Positions 1 to 9,995 are shown, numbered from the stretch's first letter. The stretch: 64,000 bases of DNA from Bradyrhizobium murdochi (GCF_000472965.1 NZ_AXAU01000002.1:637906-701905); one strand, 5' to 3'. A program made the numbers and translations. The notes: generated from the sequence alone by a model not told the origin.

Positions 1-2262
1 ACCAGCAATGGCACTGAAATTTCCTGTCGCCATTACATCATGGCGACCGGCTGCCTCTCAGCGCCCAAGCCGCCGGAGATCGACGGCGTCAAGGATTTTA
101 AGGGCGAGGTCTATTTCACCGGCCGCTGGCCGCACGAAGAGGTCAAGCTCGCGGGCAAGCGCATCGCCGTCATCGGCACGGGATCATCGGGCATCCAGTC
201 GATCCCGCTGTTCGCCGAGCAGGCCGCGCATCTCACCGTTTTCCAGCGCACGCCGAATTTCGCCCTTCCCGCCCACAACGGTTCGGCACCGGCAGACCGC
301 CTCGCACTGCTGGAGGGCGACCGCGCCGGCTATCGCGAGCAGGCGCGGTGGTCGCTCGCGGGCGTCCCCTATCCGCAGCAGATGGCGGTGAGCTGGCAGT
401 TGAGCGATGCCGAGCGCCGCGAGCGCTTCGAGAAGGCCTGGGCCGCCGGCGATCTCGTCTACATCCTGACCCAGCTCTGGGCCGACCAGGGCGTCGACGT
501 CGACGGCAACGCGCTGCTCGCCGACCTGATCCGCGAGAAGATCCGCGAGATCGTCAAGGACCCGGAGACGGCGGATACATTGACCCCGCGCGACCATCCG
601 TTCGGCGCCAAGCGCCCCTGCCTCGATACTAATTACTACACTACGTTCAACCGCCCCAACGTCACGCTGGTCAATCTGCGAAAGGAGCCGATCACAGAGA
701 TCACGGCCTCCGGCATCACGACCGACAAGCGCACGTTCGACGTCGATGTGATCGTGTTTGCCACTGGTTTTGACGCCATGACCGGCGCCATCAAGGCGGT
801 TCATCCGATCACAGGCCGCGATGGCAAATCGCTGTCCGACGTCTGGGCCAACGGTCCGCAGACCTATCTCGGGCTCACGGTCTCAGGCTTCCCCAATCTG
901 TTCCTGATCACGGGCCCGGGCAGCCCATCGGTGCTGTCGAACATGGCAGTCTCGATCGAGCAGCATGTCGATTGGGTGGTCGACCGGCTGGCGGCGATGC
1001 GCGAGGCCGGCTTCACGACCATCGACGCGACCGAGACAGCGCAGGCCGGCTGGGCGCAGCACATGGCCGACTGTTCGACGCTGACGCTGCATCGGCTCGC
1101 CAACACCTGGTACACGGGCGCCAACGTTCCCGGCAAGGCGCAGGGCGTGATGCCCTATACCGGCGGCGTTGGCCCCTATCGCAGCATCTGCAACGAGGTG
1201 GTCGCCCGCGGCATGCTCGGCTTCCGGCTGACCGGCCCGAACGTTTCGCAGCAATGCAACGACGGCCAAGTCGTGCGCCTGCAGCCGGACGTGCGGCTGG
1301 TGCTGGGCATGCTGGCGGAGATGAACCTGCCGGCGATCGAGTCGCTCGGCGCCCAGGGCGCGCGCGACTTCCTTACCGAATTCAACAAGGGACGTCCTGC
1401 CGGGCGGCCGGTCGGCGAGGTCGGCGACGGCGTGCTGCACGGCGCCGATGGCCTGCTGCAGTATCGCCTCTATCGGCCGGCAACGCCGGGGCCGCATCCG
1501 ATCGTGGTCTATTTCCACGGCGGCGGCTGGGTCTTGGGCGATGAGCAATCCGACGATCCGTTCTGCCGCGACATCTGTCGCCGCAGCGGGATGATCGTCG
1601 TCAGCGTCGGCTATCGCCATGCGCCCGAGCATCGCTTCCCCGCCGCGGCCGAGGATGGCTATGCGGCAACGCGCTGGATCGTCGAGCATGCCACCGAACT
1701 CGGCGGCAGAGCGGGACCGGTGCTGGTCGCGGGCTGGAGCGCCGGCGCCAATATAGCCGCCGTCACCTGCCAGCTCGCACGCGACCGCGGCGGGCCAGAG
1801 ATCGCAGGCCAGCTCCTGGTGTGTCCGGCCACCGATTGCAGGTTCGACCGTCCATCCTACACCGACAATGCGATCGGCTATTTCCTGACGCGCGCGCTGA
1901 TGTTCTGGTTCTGGGATATCTATTGTTCGCCCGCTGACCGCACCGACCCGCGCGCCTCGCCGCTGCGCGGCAATCTGGCGAACCTGCCTCCGGCGTTCGT
2001 GGCGACCTGCGAGTTCGATCCGCTGCGTGACGAAGGGATCGAATATGCCGAGGCGATGGCGGCCGCAGGCGTGCCGGTCGAGCAACTGCAGGCGCGCGGC
2101 CACATCCACTCGTCCCTGATGATGGTGGATGTGGTGATCACCGGCGTCAGCGCGCGCGCCAGGATGGCGGAAGCGTTACGCGGTTTTGCGGGATTGCCGC
2201 GAAAGTTGGAAGAGAGCGGCGAGGACGCTGCACCGGTCGAGGTCAACGCGGCTGCGGGATAG
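1..2262 (+). CDS. Baeyer-Villiger-type flavin monooxygenase fused to alpha/beta hydrolase (5' partial)
   Basis: The reading frame is open from base 1, so the start and the FAD-binding N-terminus lie outside the window. The visible N-terminal part has the NADP-binding glycine motif IGTGSSGIQ and the [10 protein letters not shown] segment typical of flavin-containing and Baeyer-Villiger monooxygenases. From about base 1400 the same frame becomes a hormone-sensitive-lipase-type hydrolase: HGGGW oxyanion motif (about base 1515), nucleophile elbow GWSAGAN (about 1735), acid residue in DPLRDEG and histidine in RGHIHS near the end. A monooxygenase inserts oxygen to make an ester and a hydrolase could cleave that ester; this coupling is inferred. 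The true substrate is unknown. No stop or frameshift separates the domains, so this is a real fusion rather than two genes. Confidence 0.9.
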   Translation, partial: TSNGTEISCRHYIMATGCLSAPKPPEIDGVKDFKGEVYFTGRWPHEEVKLAGKRIAVIGTGSSGIQSIPLFAEQAAHLTVFQRTPNFALPAHNGSAPADRLALLEGDRAGYREQARWSLAGVPYPQQMAVSWQLSDAERRERFEKAWAAGDLVYILTQLWADQGVDVDGNALLADLIREKIREIVKDPETADTLTPRDHPFGAKRPCLDTNYYTTFNRPNVTLVNLRKEPITEITASGITTDKRTFDVDVIVFATGFDAMTGAIKAVHPITGRDGKSLSDVWANGPQTYLGLTVSGFPNLFLITGPGSPSVLSNMAVSIEQHVDWVVDRLAAMREAGFTTIDATETAQAGWAQHMADCSTLTLHRLANTWYTGANVPGKAQGVMPYTGGVGPYRSICNEVVARGMLGFRLTGPNVSQQCNDGQVVRLQPDVRLVLGMLAEMNLPAIESLGAQGARDFLTEFNKGRPAGRPVGEVGDGVLHGADGLLQYRLYRPATPGPHPIVVYFHGGGWVLGDEQSDDPFCRDICRRSGMIVVSVGYRHAPEHRFPAAAEDGYAATRWIVEHATELGGRAGPVLVAGWSAGANIAAVTCQLARDRGGPEIAGQLLVCPATDCRFDRPSYTDNAIGYFLTRALMFWFWDIYCSPADRTDPRASPLRGNLANLPPAFVATCEFDPLRDEGIEYAEAMAAAGVPVEQLQARGHIHSSLMMVDVVITGVSARARMAEALRGFAGLPRKLEESGEDAAPVEVNAAAG

Positions 2263-2274
2263 GCACGAGGCAAC

Positions 2275-2300
2275 GGCCGCTCGGCTTCATCCGAGCGGCC
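2275..2300. terminator. Strong hairpin after the monooxygenase-hydrolase gene
   Basis: A perfect 10-bp inverted repeat (GGCCGCTCGG and its complement, loop CTTCAT) starts 12 bases after the stop codon. It is followed by AAAAGATTT rather than a clean T run, so it is a plausible but not canonical intrinsic terminator. Confidence 0.55.
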
Positions 2301-2458
2301 AAAAGATTTGAACCGCCTACGACGGGCGTTTGCGCGGCCTTGGCGCTTTGCGCGTCATGCATCAGATTTTCTAAGTCAATCGTTCAATTTATCTCGGTTG
2401 CGCTCGCCTCGCCGGCAGCAATATCTCGCTGAAGGTCGGGAAACAAAAGGATCCTGCG

Positions 2459-2959
2459 ATGAACGTGCTCGACGATTATATGGTCGATCCCCGCCTGTCG
2501 CTGTTGGACAAAACGCGGATCCAGGCGCAGGTGCTGGTGCCGATGCTGCGGGCGCTGCGCGCGGAACTGGGCCAGGAAAAGGCTGACGCGATTGCGCGAC
2601 AAGCCTTGCGCGACTGGTCGAAGGCGCTGTTCGCCGCCATCGGCGAGAACGTCGAGGGCAGCGCGCGGCGCAAATGGGCGACCATGCATACCGCGCTCGC
2701 TGAAGTCACCGAGCGGGAAGTAACGGTCGAGATGCGCCGCCACGATGAGGCGGCGCTGGAATTCGACGTCACGAATTGCCGGTTCGCGGAATTCTTCCGC
2801 GCGCTCGGCGAGCCGGAACTCGGCGCGCTGCTGGTCTGCGCCACCGATTTCGATATCGTTGCCGCCGGCGGCAACGAGGTCAGCCTCAGGCGCGACCAGA
2901 CCCTGATGCAGGGCGCACCGAGCTGCACGTTCCGCTACGCATTTGCACCGCGATCATGA
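2459..2959 (+). CDS. L-2-amino-thiazoline-4-carboxylic acid hydrolase family protein
   Basis: A 166-residue soluble protein whose overall sequence matches the ATC hydrolase (AtcL-like) family: a helical N-terminal half with an LRALRAELG segment and a C-terminal half containing the ATDFDIVAAGG segment shared by the family. Characterised relatives hydrolyse L-2-amino-thiazoline-4-carboxylate in cysteine synthesis, but many members are uncharacterised. The C-terminal cysteine in APSCTF is in the region where the family has a conserved Cys. An AAGGAT ribosome-binding site lies six bases before the ATG. It stands alone between the monooxygenase fusion and a PhyH dioxygenase, all on the same strand. 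Family call is good; the substrate here is unknown. Confidence 0.7.
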   Translation: MNVLDDYMVDPRLSLLDKTRIQAQVLVPMLRALRAELGQEKADAIARQALRDWSKALFAAIGENVEGSARRKWATMHTALAEVTEREVTVEMRRHDEAALEFDVTNCRFAEFFRALGEPELGALLVCATDFDIVAAGGNEVSLRRDQTLMQGAPSCTFRYAFAPRS

Positions 2960-3064
2960 TTTGCGCCACCGTCGACGCTGCAGAAATCTCGTGAAAACCG
3001 CCCGTAGTTGCGTATGATATGCGCAAGAGGCCTGGCTTGACCGGGCTCACGAGGGAGAGCGCAG

Positions 3065-3916
3065 ATGGTAGCGACAGCGGAGCAGGTTTTGCCCTGGCTC
3101 GGGGCACGCTCATTCGCCTCCTTAAAGGAAGAGTTCGACCGCAGCGGTTACCTGATCTTCGAACGCGTTCTTGCGCCCGACCGCGTCGCCGAAGTCCGCG
3201 CGGCGGTGGCGCCACATCTGGCGCGCGATCTGTTCGGCCGCAACGATTTCGAAGGTACCAGAACCAACCGCGTGTATGCTCTGCTGGCAAAATCGCCTGT
3301 CTTCGCCGAGCTCGCGATCCATCCGCTCGCGATGGCCTTTGTGGAAGCCGAACTCGGCGAGAGCTGCCTGTTGTCTGCTCTGCTCGCGATCAATCTCCAT
3401 CCCGGCGAGACCGTCCAGCCCTGGCATTTCGACGACAGCGGCGTGAAGATTCCGCGCCCCCGCCCCGCCCTTGGCATCAGCACGTTCTGGGCGATCGATG
3501 ATACGACCGAGCAAAATGGCGCCACCGAAATCATTCCTGGAAGCCATCTGTGGGACGGGCAATATATCGAGGGCGCGGTGAAGCCAACCCATTTCACTAA
3601 CGAAGCCGGTCACGAGGAAGGCGACAGGCCTGACGCCGTGAAGCTGATCATGCCATCCGGATCCCTGGCCATCACCAAGGGAACGCTATGGCACCGTGGC
3701 GGCGCCAACCGGTCGAACCAGCCGCGCCTGATCATCACGCCGCAATATTGCGTGGGCTGGGTGCGGCAACTCGAGAACATGGCGCTCGCCGTCCCCGCCG
3801 AGGTCGCCAGCAAATTGCCCGAGCGCGCCCGCGAGCTGATCGGCTATTCGATCCATCCGCCGTTCATGGGCTATGTCGATGGCGTTCATCCGAGACGCCT
3901 GCTGCGGACGCAGTGA
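3065..3916 (+). CDS. Phytanoyl-CoA dioxygenase (PhyH) family protein
   Basis: A 283-residue Fe(II)/2-oxoglutarate dioxygenase-type protein. The iron-binding HxD is in PWHFDDSG (about residues 119-126) and the distal histidine is in LWHRGGANRS (about residue 209), followed by the arginine-containing NQPRLIITPQY that normally binds 2-oxoglutarate. The GATEIIPGSHLW segment before the distal histidine is typical of PhyH enzymes. A GGGAGAG ribosome-binding site precedes the ATG. Members hydroxylate or otherwise oxidise small molecules; the substrate cannot be read from the sequence. Neighbouring flavin monooxygenases suggest oxidative degradation of a carbon compound, which is inference. Confidence 0.88.
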   Translation: MVATAEQVLPWLGARSFASLKEEFDRSGYLIFERVLAPDRVAEVRAAVAPHLARDLFGRNDFEGTRTNRVYALLAKSPVFAELAIHPLAMAFVEAELGESCLLSALLAINLHPGETVQPWHFDDSGVKIPRPRPALGISTFWAIDDTTEQNGATEIIPGSHLWDGQYIEGAVKPTHFTNEAGHEEGDRPDAVKLIMPSGSLAITKGTLWHRGGANRSNQPRLIITPQYCVGWVRQLENMALAVPAEVASKLPERARELIGYSIHPPFMGYVDGVHPRRLLRTQ

Positions 3917-3961
3917 CGTGATGCAAGCAAAGGCGCGAGCGCGACGATCGAACTCGAACTC

Positions 3962-4072
3962 GTAGGATGGGTTGAGCTCTTTCGAAACCCATCGCCTTTC
4001 CAAAGACGATATGTTTCGCGGAGTCTATCACCGGGCCGGCCGAAGGCGGACCCGTAGGCTCAACCCATCCTA
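3962..4072. repeat. REP-like palindromic intergenic element
   Basis: The ends TAGGATGGGTTGAGC and its exact complement form a 15-bp inverted repeat enclosing about 80 bases. The internal part from 4018 is shared, with few changes, with 36387-36445. It lies between converging genes and has no coding content. Similar TAGGATGGG-type elements occur at 35717 and 38349. Confidence 0.75.
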
Positions 4073-4092
4073 GCTCAGCCTTTATGCGTATT

Positions 4093-5757
4093 TTACTCCG
4101 CGGCGGCCGCGGACCTCGCCGCTGCCTGTGCGCCCGTATCGAACACGATTCCCTCATACCCCTTATCGGCAACTTCGGTGATCGCCGCGACATATTTCGG
4201 CGTGCCGCCATTGTACACGAGGTAGCGGGTCTTGCCGTGCTCGTGGCCGGGGATATTGGAATTGTAGCCGGTGAACCACGACTTGGCTTTGCGCATCAGC
4301 ATGATGGCGTACATCTTGGTCACGTGCGCGGTCCAGCGCGCCTGCGCTTCGGCCGTTGGCTCGGCCCGCGTGTAGCCGCGGTCCCACATGTAGCCGAGCA
4401 TGCCCATGCACCAGCCGACGCCGTTCTCGATGCCGCGCGGAAAATTCGTCGAGGCTGAGCCGCTTTGCGGGCCGGTCGGCATCAGCAAGTTCGGAAAGCC
4501 ATGCGCCATCATGCCGAGAAAGGTCGAGGGTCCGTCGCGCCATTTATCGGCGAGCTTCACTCCGTCGACGCCGGTGATGTCGATCGCGTCGAATGCGCCG
4601 GTGATGGCATCGAAGCCGGTGGAGTAAACGATGATATCGAGCTCGTAATCGCGCGCGCTGGTGCGCAGGCCCATTTCGGTGACCCGCAGAATCGGCGTCT
4701 CGCTGATGTCGACGAGATGCACATTGTCACGGTTGTAGGCCTCGAGATAGTTGGTCTCCAGCGGCACCCGCTGCACGCCAAAGCCGTGATCCTTCGGAAT
4801 CAGCTTTTCCGCCGTCACCGGGTCCTTCACGCGCCTTCGGATGCGATCGGCGATGTAAGCGGAAAACTCGGCATTGGCCGCCTCGTCGGTAAAAATCTCG
4901 CGAAAATTGCTGAGCCAGATCCCGAAGCCGGGCTCGTCATAGAGCTTGTCCCACAGCGCGATCCGCTCCTCGCGGGTGGCTTCATAGAAGCCGCGCCTAT
5001 CCGGCTCGTGCTCGAAACCGCCGGGCGTGCGCTTGCAGGCGGCAAAGATTTCATTGTAGCGCGAACGGATGTCGGCCATTTCCGCGTCCGAGATCGGGCC
5101 GTTGTTGAGCGGCGCGCTCCAGTTCGGACGCCGCTGAAACACCGTGAGTTCACCGACCTTGTCGGCGATCTCGCCGATCACCTGGATCGCGGTGGCGCCG
5201 GTGCCGATAATGCCGACCTTCTTGCCGGACAGTTCAACCGGCTCGTGCGGCCAATAAAACGTATGGAATGAACGCCCCTTGAACGTCTCCATGCCCTCAA
5301 GCCGCGGTAGCGTCGGTACCGAGAGCAACCCGACCGCAAGAATGAGGAATCGGCAGCTCAGTTCACGCCCATCGTCGAGCCGGAGCCGCCACAGATGACA
5401 GCCCTCGTCGAACGCCGCCGCTTTCACCTTGCGGTTGAACCGCATGTATTGGCGCAAATCGAACTTGTCGGCGACATAGTTGAGGTAGCGAAGATTCTCC
5501 GGCTGGCTCGAAAACCGCTCCTGCCAGTGCCATTCGTTGAGCAGCTCTTTCGAGAAGGAATAGCCGTAGGTGTAGCTCTCGGAATCGAATCGCGCGCCGG
5601 GATAGCGGTTCCAGTACCAGGTTCCCCCGAGATCGGGGGCGGCATCGAGCACGAGGGCATCCACGTCGAGATCGGCCAGCCGCTTGATCTGGTAAATGCC
5701 CGACACGCCCGCACCGACAACAACGACCTCGTAGTGCGACTTGATCTCCCCAGTCAT
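4093..5757 (-). CDS. Flavin-containing monooxygenase, Baeyer-Villiger type
   Basis: A protein of about 554 residues. The N-terminal FAD dinucleotide-binding motif is GAGVSGIY; the Baeyer-Villiger fingerprint FxGxxxHxxxWP is seen as FKGRSFHTFYWP near residue 160; the NADP-binding motif GIIGTGATAIQ follows directly. The start is placed at the ATG at 5757 because GGAGAGG sits six bases upstream; an in-frame GTG fifteen bases earlier overlaps that site. The enzyme would oxidise a ketone or related substrate with NADPH and O2. It is related to the monooxygenase half of the fused gene at the left edge but carries no hydrolase domain. It points toward the PhyH gene, so these are convergent units. 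Confidence 0.9.
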   Translation of the reverse strand: MTGEIKSHYEVVVVGAGVSGIYQIKRLADLDVDALVLDAAPDLGGTWYWNRYPGARFDSESYTYGYSFSKELLNEWHWQERFSSQPENLRYLNYVADKFDLRQYMRFNRKVKAAAFDEGCHLWRLRLDDGRELSCRFLILAVGLLSVPTLPRLEGMETFKGRSFHTFYWPHEPVELSGKKVGIIGTGATAIQVIGEIADKVGELTVFQRRPNWSAPLNNGPISDAEMADIRSRYNEIFAACKRTPGGFEHEPDRRGFYEATREERIALWDKLYDEPGFGIWLSNFREIFTDEAANAEFSAYIADRIRRRVKDPVTAEKLIPKDHGFGVQRVPLETNYLEAYNRDNVHLVDISETPILRVTEMGLRTSARDYELDIIVYSTGFDAITGAFDAIDITGVDGVKLADKWRDGPSTFLGMMAHGFPNLLMPTGPQSGSASTNFPRGIENGVGWCMGMLGYMWDRGYTRAEPTAEAQARWTAHVTKMYAIMLMRKAKSWFTGYNSNIPGHEHGKTRYLVYNGGTPKYVAAITEVADKGYEGIVFDTGAQAAARSAAAAE

Positions 5758-5926
5758 GCGCACCCTCTCCACTAATTATTTCGGCGTCGATCGTCTTCGC
5801 GCGGCGGCTCTTATGATGCCAACTATCCGCGTCCTGCACTTGCGTCAGGATGCCGGATTGTGCGGCAAAATCAGCCTAAAACATTGTTTGAAAATAGACG
5901 CGGCAGGCCGCCGTGAGGTGACCGCC

Positions 5927-6688
5927 TCAAGCCCCGGGAGCGCCGCCGATCTGCGCATGCAACTGCGCGACATACGGATCCTCGATCTCCAATGCCTGCA
6001 ACTGCGTCGCCAATTGCACGAGGTATTCGCGGTTAGTACCGAGAACGCCCTTCCCGCTCGCGATCATCGCGGCGGTCTCGGCGAGCGGCAGTTCGCCGAC
6101 ATAACTCGGGTGCGAGCGGTTGGAGGTGAAGGCGAGTGCGGTAATTGGTCCCTGCGGCGTCGTCATCGGCATCATCGCTGGCGCGTAGCCGCCGCGCAGC
6201 ATTTCGCGGCGCCACAGGATCGCGGTCTCGGCATGGACGGAATCGGCCGCAATGCGGAACGCCAGCCCGCGGCAACATCCCAATTTCGGCTCCAGCGAGA
6301 GCATCAGCGCCGGATAGTCGTGCGATCCCCGGCCGAGATTGATCTTCAGCGTGAAGCGGCGCTGATAATTTTCGACGTCGGCGAGCCGGACTTCGGCAAA
6401 GTGAAAACCGGGGTCCCACATCAGCGAACCGTAGGAGTAGATCCAGAGGTCGTCGCCATCAGGGTGATTGCCGAGCACCGCAAGCCGCGACGCCTCGATC
6501 ACTTCGTCCGAGAGCCGCCAGCCTGCCGGCCATCCCGCGGCCCGCGCCCGCTGCTCCCACATCGCAAACATCTCCGGCGTCAGGCGCAGTAGCGATTTTT
6601 CCGGGTGCGTTACCCGGGCTCGCAGGTCCGGCAGATGAATGAATGCGTCGGCGGTCAAGTCAGTATGCTCCTTTGTGGATACGGCCAT
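5927..6688 (-). CDS. Gamma-glutamylcyclotransferase, ChaC-like
   Basis: About 253 residues. The ChaC fold signature WIYSYGSLMWDPGF is present, and the likely catalytic glutamate is in RREMLRGGYAP, matching the REkGGY position of ChaC enzymes. ChaC proteins cleave the gamma-glutamyl group of glutathione to give 5-oxoproline and Cys-Gly. The first 40 residues are variable and the start is uncertain: TTG at 6697 and ATG at 6688 are possible, and an AAGGAG inside the N-terminal codons could serve a downstream TTG. The divergent neighbour is a gamma-glutamyltransferase, so both genes flanking this intergenic region act on gamma-glutamyl compounds, suggesting shared regulation. Confidence 0.87.
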   Translation of the reverse strand: MAVSTKEHTDLTADAFIHLPDLRARVTHPEKSLLRLTPEMFAMWEQRARAAGWPAGWRLSDEVIEASRLAVLGNHPDGDDLWIYSYGSLMWDPGFHFAEVRLADVENYQRRFTLKINLGRGSHDYPALMLSLEPKLGCCRGLAFRIAADSVHAETAILWRREMLRGGYAPAMMPMTTPQGPITALAFTSNRSHPSYVGELPLAETAAMIASGKGVLGTNREYLVQLATQLQALEIEDPYVAQLHAQIGGAPGA

Positions 6689-6861
6689 CGTTCGCAATGT
6701 GCCATTGTCGGACGCAAGACGCCAACACGAAGGCGGGCGATGCGAATTCCCAGCATGTTATTCTGTCATGGCTGGCCTGAGATTTTTAGGGTGTAATGAC
6801 GTCAGCGAAATTTTCCGCCCGACCGGCAACCACACACGTTACAGGGATCAAAGGCAATCCG

Positions 6862-8454
6862 ATGCACGACCAGTTCTCCAATACCCAAGCGATACGCAAG
6901 CCGGCCGTCACTTCCAAAGGCGGCATCGTTGCCGCGCAATCAAGCAGGGCGGCACAGGTGGGAGCCGAGGTGCTGGCTGCGGGCGGCGACTGCGTCGATG
7001 CCGTGATCGCGACGACGTTTGCGCTTGGCGTTCTGGAGCCCTGGATGAGCGGGGTCGGCGGCGGCGGCGCGATGGTGCTCTATCGGGCGCGCGAGAACCG
7101 CTATGAAGTGATCGACTACGGCATGCGGGCGCCGCTCAGCCTGCGGGTGGAAGATTATCCGCTGACCGGCGGTGGCGCGGCTTCCGACATCTTCCCCTGG
7201 CCGCGGGTAAAGGACGACCGCAACATTCACGGGCCCGGCTCGATCGCCGTGCCCGGCGTGGTCGCCGGCATGGAAGAGGCACACCGCCGCTACGCCAAGC
7301 TGCCGTGGAAGGAGTTGCTGGCGCCGAGCATCTCGCTCGCCGGCGAAGGGCTTGCGGTCGACTGGTGGACCACGGTGATGATTTCGAGCGCCGCAGCAGA
7401 CTTGCGGCGTTACCCCGCGAGCGCCGCCGCCTATCTCCAGGACGGCCTGCCGCCGAACCCGCAATGGGGCATCAGGTCCAAAGTCCGCATGCCGCAGGAT
7501 CGGCTCAAGGCCACGATGGCGCAACTCGCCGGCGCCGGCCCGCGCGACTTCTATGAAGGCGATCTGGCGCAAAGCCTCGCCGCCGACATTCAGGCGGCCG
7601 GCGGCGCGCTGTCGGTCGAGGATCTCAAGCCATTTCGCGGCATTGTGCGCGAGCCGCTGGCAATCCCCTATCGCGGCGGCAAGGTGTTCGCGACGCCCGA
7701 ACTCACCGCCGGGCCGACGCTGGCGCGCACGCTTCGTCTGCTGCAGGAAAATCTCGAGCCTGCGCGCGGCGGACCGGACGCGGCGGCCTACATCGCCTAT
7801 GCATCGGCGCTGCAAAAAGCGTATCGCGAACGCCTCAAGGACATGGGCGATGAAGACGGCAGGCGCGCGCTCGGAGCCGAGGCGTTGGCGCCGGCCTGCA
7901 CCACGCATTTTTCCGCCGTCGACCGCGACGGCAACATGGCCGCGGTGACGCAAACCTTGCTGTCCACCTTCGGCTCCAAATTCGTAACGAACCAGACCGG
8001 CATCACCATGAACAACGGCATCATGTGGTTCGACCCGACCCCAGGCACGCCGAATTCGCTGGCGCCGGGCAAACGCTGCCTTACCAACTACACGCCCGTG
8101 CTGGCGCAGGCGGCGGACGGAAGGCGCATCGCGGTCGGCGCTTCGGGCGGTCGGCGCATTCTGCCGGCGGTAAGTCAGCTTCTGTCCTTCGTGATGGATT
8201 ACGGCATGGATCTCGATGCCGCAATCCATCAGCCGCGCATCGACGCCAGCGAAGGCGCGATCGTGATCGGCGACGTCCGCCTGCCGCAGGCCGCGCGCGA
8301 AGCGCTGGGCTCGCGTTTCGATTACGAGGAGGCCCGCATCCAGAACCTGCCGATGAAGTTCGCCTGCCCCAGCGCGGTGCTGCGCGACGGCGAAACCAAC
8401 AGCGGTGCGACCGAGCCGTTCCACGCCTGGAGCGAGACAGTGGCGGAGGGGTGA
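6862..8454 (+). CDS. Gamma-glutamyltransferase (gamma-glutamyltranspeptidase) family protein
   Basis: About 530 residues. The self-processing threonine is seen in CTTHFSAVDRDGN, matching the TTH(F/I)S motif at the start of the small subunit; the substrate-anion GGxGG-like site is seen in GASGGRRI. The N-terminal GGDCVDAVIATTFALGV and MSGVGGGGAM segments are family hallmarks. No signal peptide is obvious with the start at 6862, chosen because residues before it look non-conserved, although an upstream ATG at 6796 is in frame. It is divergent from the ChaC-like gene. Real substrate may be glutathione or another gamma-glutamyl amide. Confidence 0.9.
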   Translation: MHDQFSNTQAIRKPAVTSKGGIVAAQSSRAAQVGAEVLAAGGDCVDAVIATTFALGVLEPWMSGVGGGGAMVLYRARENRYEVIDYGMRAPLSLRVEDYPLTGGGAASDIFPWPRVKDDRNIHGPGSIAVPGVVAGMEEAHRRYAKLPWKELLAPSISLAGEGLAVDWWTTVMISSAAADLRRYPASAAAYLQDGLPPNPQWGIRSKVRMPQDRLKATMAQLAGAGPRDFYEGDLAQSLAADIQAAGGALSVEDLKPFRGIVREPLAIPYRGGKVFATPELTAGPTLARTLRLLQENLEPARGGPDAAAYIAYASALQKAYRERLKDMGDEDGRRALGAEALAPACTTHFSAVDRDGNMAAVTQTLLSTFGSKFVTNQTGITMNNGIMWFDPTPGTPNSLAPGKRCLTNYTPVLAQAADGRRIAVGASGGRRILPAVSQLLSFVMDYGMDLDAAIHQPRIDASEGAIVIGDVRLPQAAREALGSRFDYEEARIQNLPMKFACPSAVLRDGETNSGATEPFHAWSETVAEG

Positions 8455-8496
8455 GGCAGGAAGCATAGCTGCGCCCTTACCCGCCGCCCCAAACCT

Positions 8497-8591
8497 CGTA
8501 GGGTGGGCAAAGCGTAGCGTGCCCACCATTTCTATCTGTGGTCTCGGAGCGATGGTGGGCACGGCGCAAGAGCGCCTTTGCCCACCCTACG
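8497..8591. repeat. Nested REP-like palindrome
   Basis: Outer arms CGTAGGGTGGGCAAAG and CTTTGCCCACCCTACG are perfect complements. Inner arms around GCCCACCAT and ATGGTGGGC form a second palindrome. The element sits between converging genes. Confidence 0.8.
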
Positions 8592-8662
8592 ATAGCCGCT
8601 GGACAAAAAAGTGCGGCAACCATGTGCCGCACTCTTCGATCTCAGTGATCCTCCAGCGGTCC

Positions 8663-9880
8663 TTACCGCGTCTGCGGTTCGATCGTGACCGTGCACTCGC
8701 CGCCTTGCATGGCGACCACGATCTGTCCTTCCGAGGCGCCCAGTGCAATCGGGTTCGTCGATCCACCGCCGCCCGGCGCACGAACGCTGACGCTGATCGA
8801 ATCCTGCGGTGCGGTCGAACCAACCGTCGTAGGCGACTCTTCGGTAACATTGCCCGCGGTATCCCGGCGCATGATACGGCAGGGCGCACCGCCGGCCTGA
8901 GCCATCGCGTCGGCCGCACGCCCACCGCCGGCGGTCTCGCCGCCTGCGGCGGCGCGAATGCGCGACGCGTCACGCGGGATATGGCTCACGATCCGCTGCG
9001 TGCGGGGTTCGACGATCACGATTTCCTCCTCGGTTGTGAAGTAATCGTAACCGCGGTACTGCGGCTCGATCGAGACGATCGTGGCCGGCAGCCGTTGCAC
9101 CCGGACATGGCGCGGGAGCCGCTCGCCTACCCGGATCGAGATGTTGAGATTGCGCTGCGGCGGCGCGAGACGCTCGCGGGTCAGCGTCTCGGAGATGCGC
9201 ACCTGCTTCTCGGTCGAGATCTGCTGGCGGTCCTGCGTCTGGGTGGTCTGGGTCTGCGTGCGCGTGGTTTCAGTCGCGGTCGCCGGCCGGTCCTTGCTCT
9301 GCTCAGCCGCATCCTTCGAGGTTCTGCCCTGTTGATCGCGGCTCGGCTCCTTCTGCGTGGTGGTTGTGCCCTCGCGCTCCTTCTGGGATGTCGTTGTTCC
9401 GCTCTTGGTCTTTTCTGACTCGGCGGTGCCCTTGGTTCTGTCTTTGGCACTGTCCTTAGCGCTCTCCTTGGCATCGCGGCCGCGATCGGCCTCCCGATCG
9501 CCCGGGCGGGCGCCCTTGGTTTGCTCCGTGGCCCTCTTCGCGTCATCGCCGCGGCCACGCTTGCTGTCTTCGCTCGCAGCCGTTGGACGCTCGGCCCCAG
9601 GTGCAGCCTTGCCCTTCTCGCCGGCCTGCCGGGAACCGGCTCCTCTTTCCTCACGACCCGGCGCGCCTTGAGCCTTCTGTTCCGTACCCTTCTCCGCGCC
9701 CTTGGCGCGTTCCTGCGCTCGCTCGGGGCCGCGTTCCTGCGATGCAGCACCCTTGCCACGATCGCTAGGCTGCATCTGTTTCGGTTCCTCGCTTCTTCCA
9801 CCCGGGGCCTGGCCATACGATAGCCCCGGTGCCAGCATCAGGCAGATAATCCCAGTCGATAACAATAGCTGCTTGCGCAT
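8663..9880 (-). CDS. Secreted DUF1236-domain protein with a long charged low-complexity region
   Basis: 405 residues with a clear signal peptide (QLLLSTGIICLMLAPGLSYG). Residues about 25-215 are low complexity, rich in Lys, Glu, Arg, Thr, Ser and Gln, with repeated KDxxK and TQT-type stretches. A DUF1236 domain follows (NISIRVGERLPRHVRV, then IEPQYRGYDYFTTEEEIVIVEP). The last 120 residues contain a small Cys-containing beta-rich part ending in MQGGECTVTIEPQTR. DUF1236 is common in Rhizobiales exported proteins and has no known function. GGAGGAGG precedes the ATG. The repetitive region is likely disordered. Confidence 0.8.
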   Translation of the reverse strand: MRKQLLLSTGIICLMLAPGLSYGQAPGGRSEEPKQMQPSDRGKGAASQERGPERAQERAKGAEKGTEQKAQGAPGREERGAGSRQAGEKGKAAPGAERPTAASEDSKRGRGDDAKRATEQTKGARPGDREADRGRDAKESAKDSAKDRTKGTAESEKTKSGTTTSQKEREGTTTTQKEPSRDQQGRTSKDAAEQSKDRPATATETTRTQTQTTQTQDRQQISTEKQVRISETLTRERLAPPQRNLNISIRVGERLPRHVRVQRLPATIVSIEPQYRGYDYFTTEEEIVIVEPRTQRIVSHIPRDASRIRAAAGGETAGGGRAADAMAQAGGAPCRIMRRDTAGNVTEESPTTVGSTAPQDSISVSVRAPGGGGSTNPIALGASEGQIVVAMQGGECTVTIEPQTR

Positions 9881-9995
9881 CTAAACCTCCTCCAAACAGG
9901 CCCTGCGCAGGCGAACGTTCGCCGGGCATGGAAGGTTCCGTCCGGGGGCGAGCGATGGTCGCTGGTAGCTGGTCGTAGGCTGCGCGACCGCGGCG

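Noticed and set aside
883..2109. 408-codon frame antisense to the monooxygenase-hydrolase fusion
   Set aside because: Shadow of the conserved plus-strand frame.
6940..8562. 540-codon frame antisense to the gamma-glutamyltransferase
   Set aside because: Same reasoning; the plus-strand frame has all family motifs.
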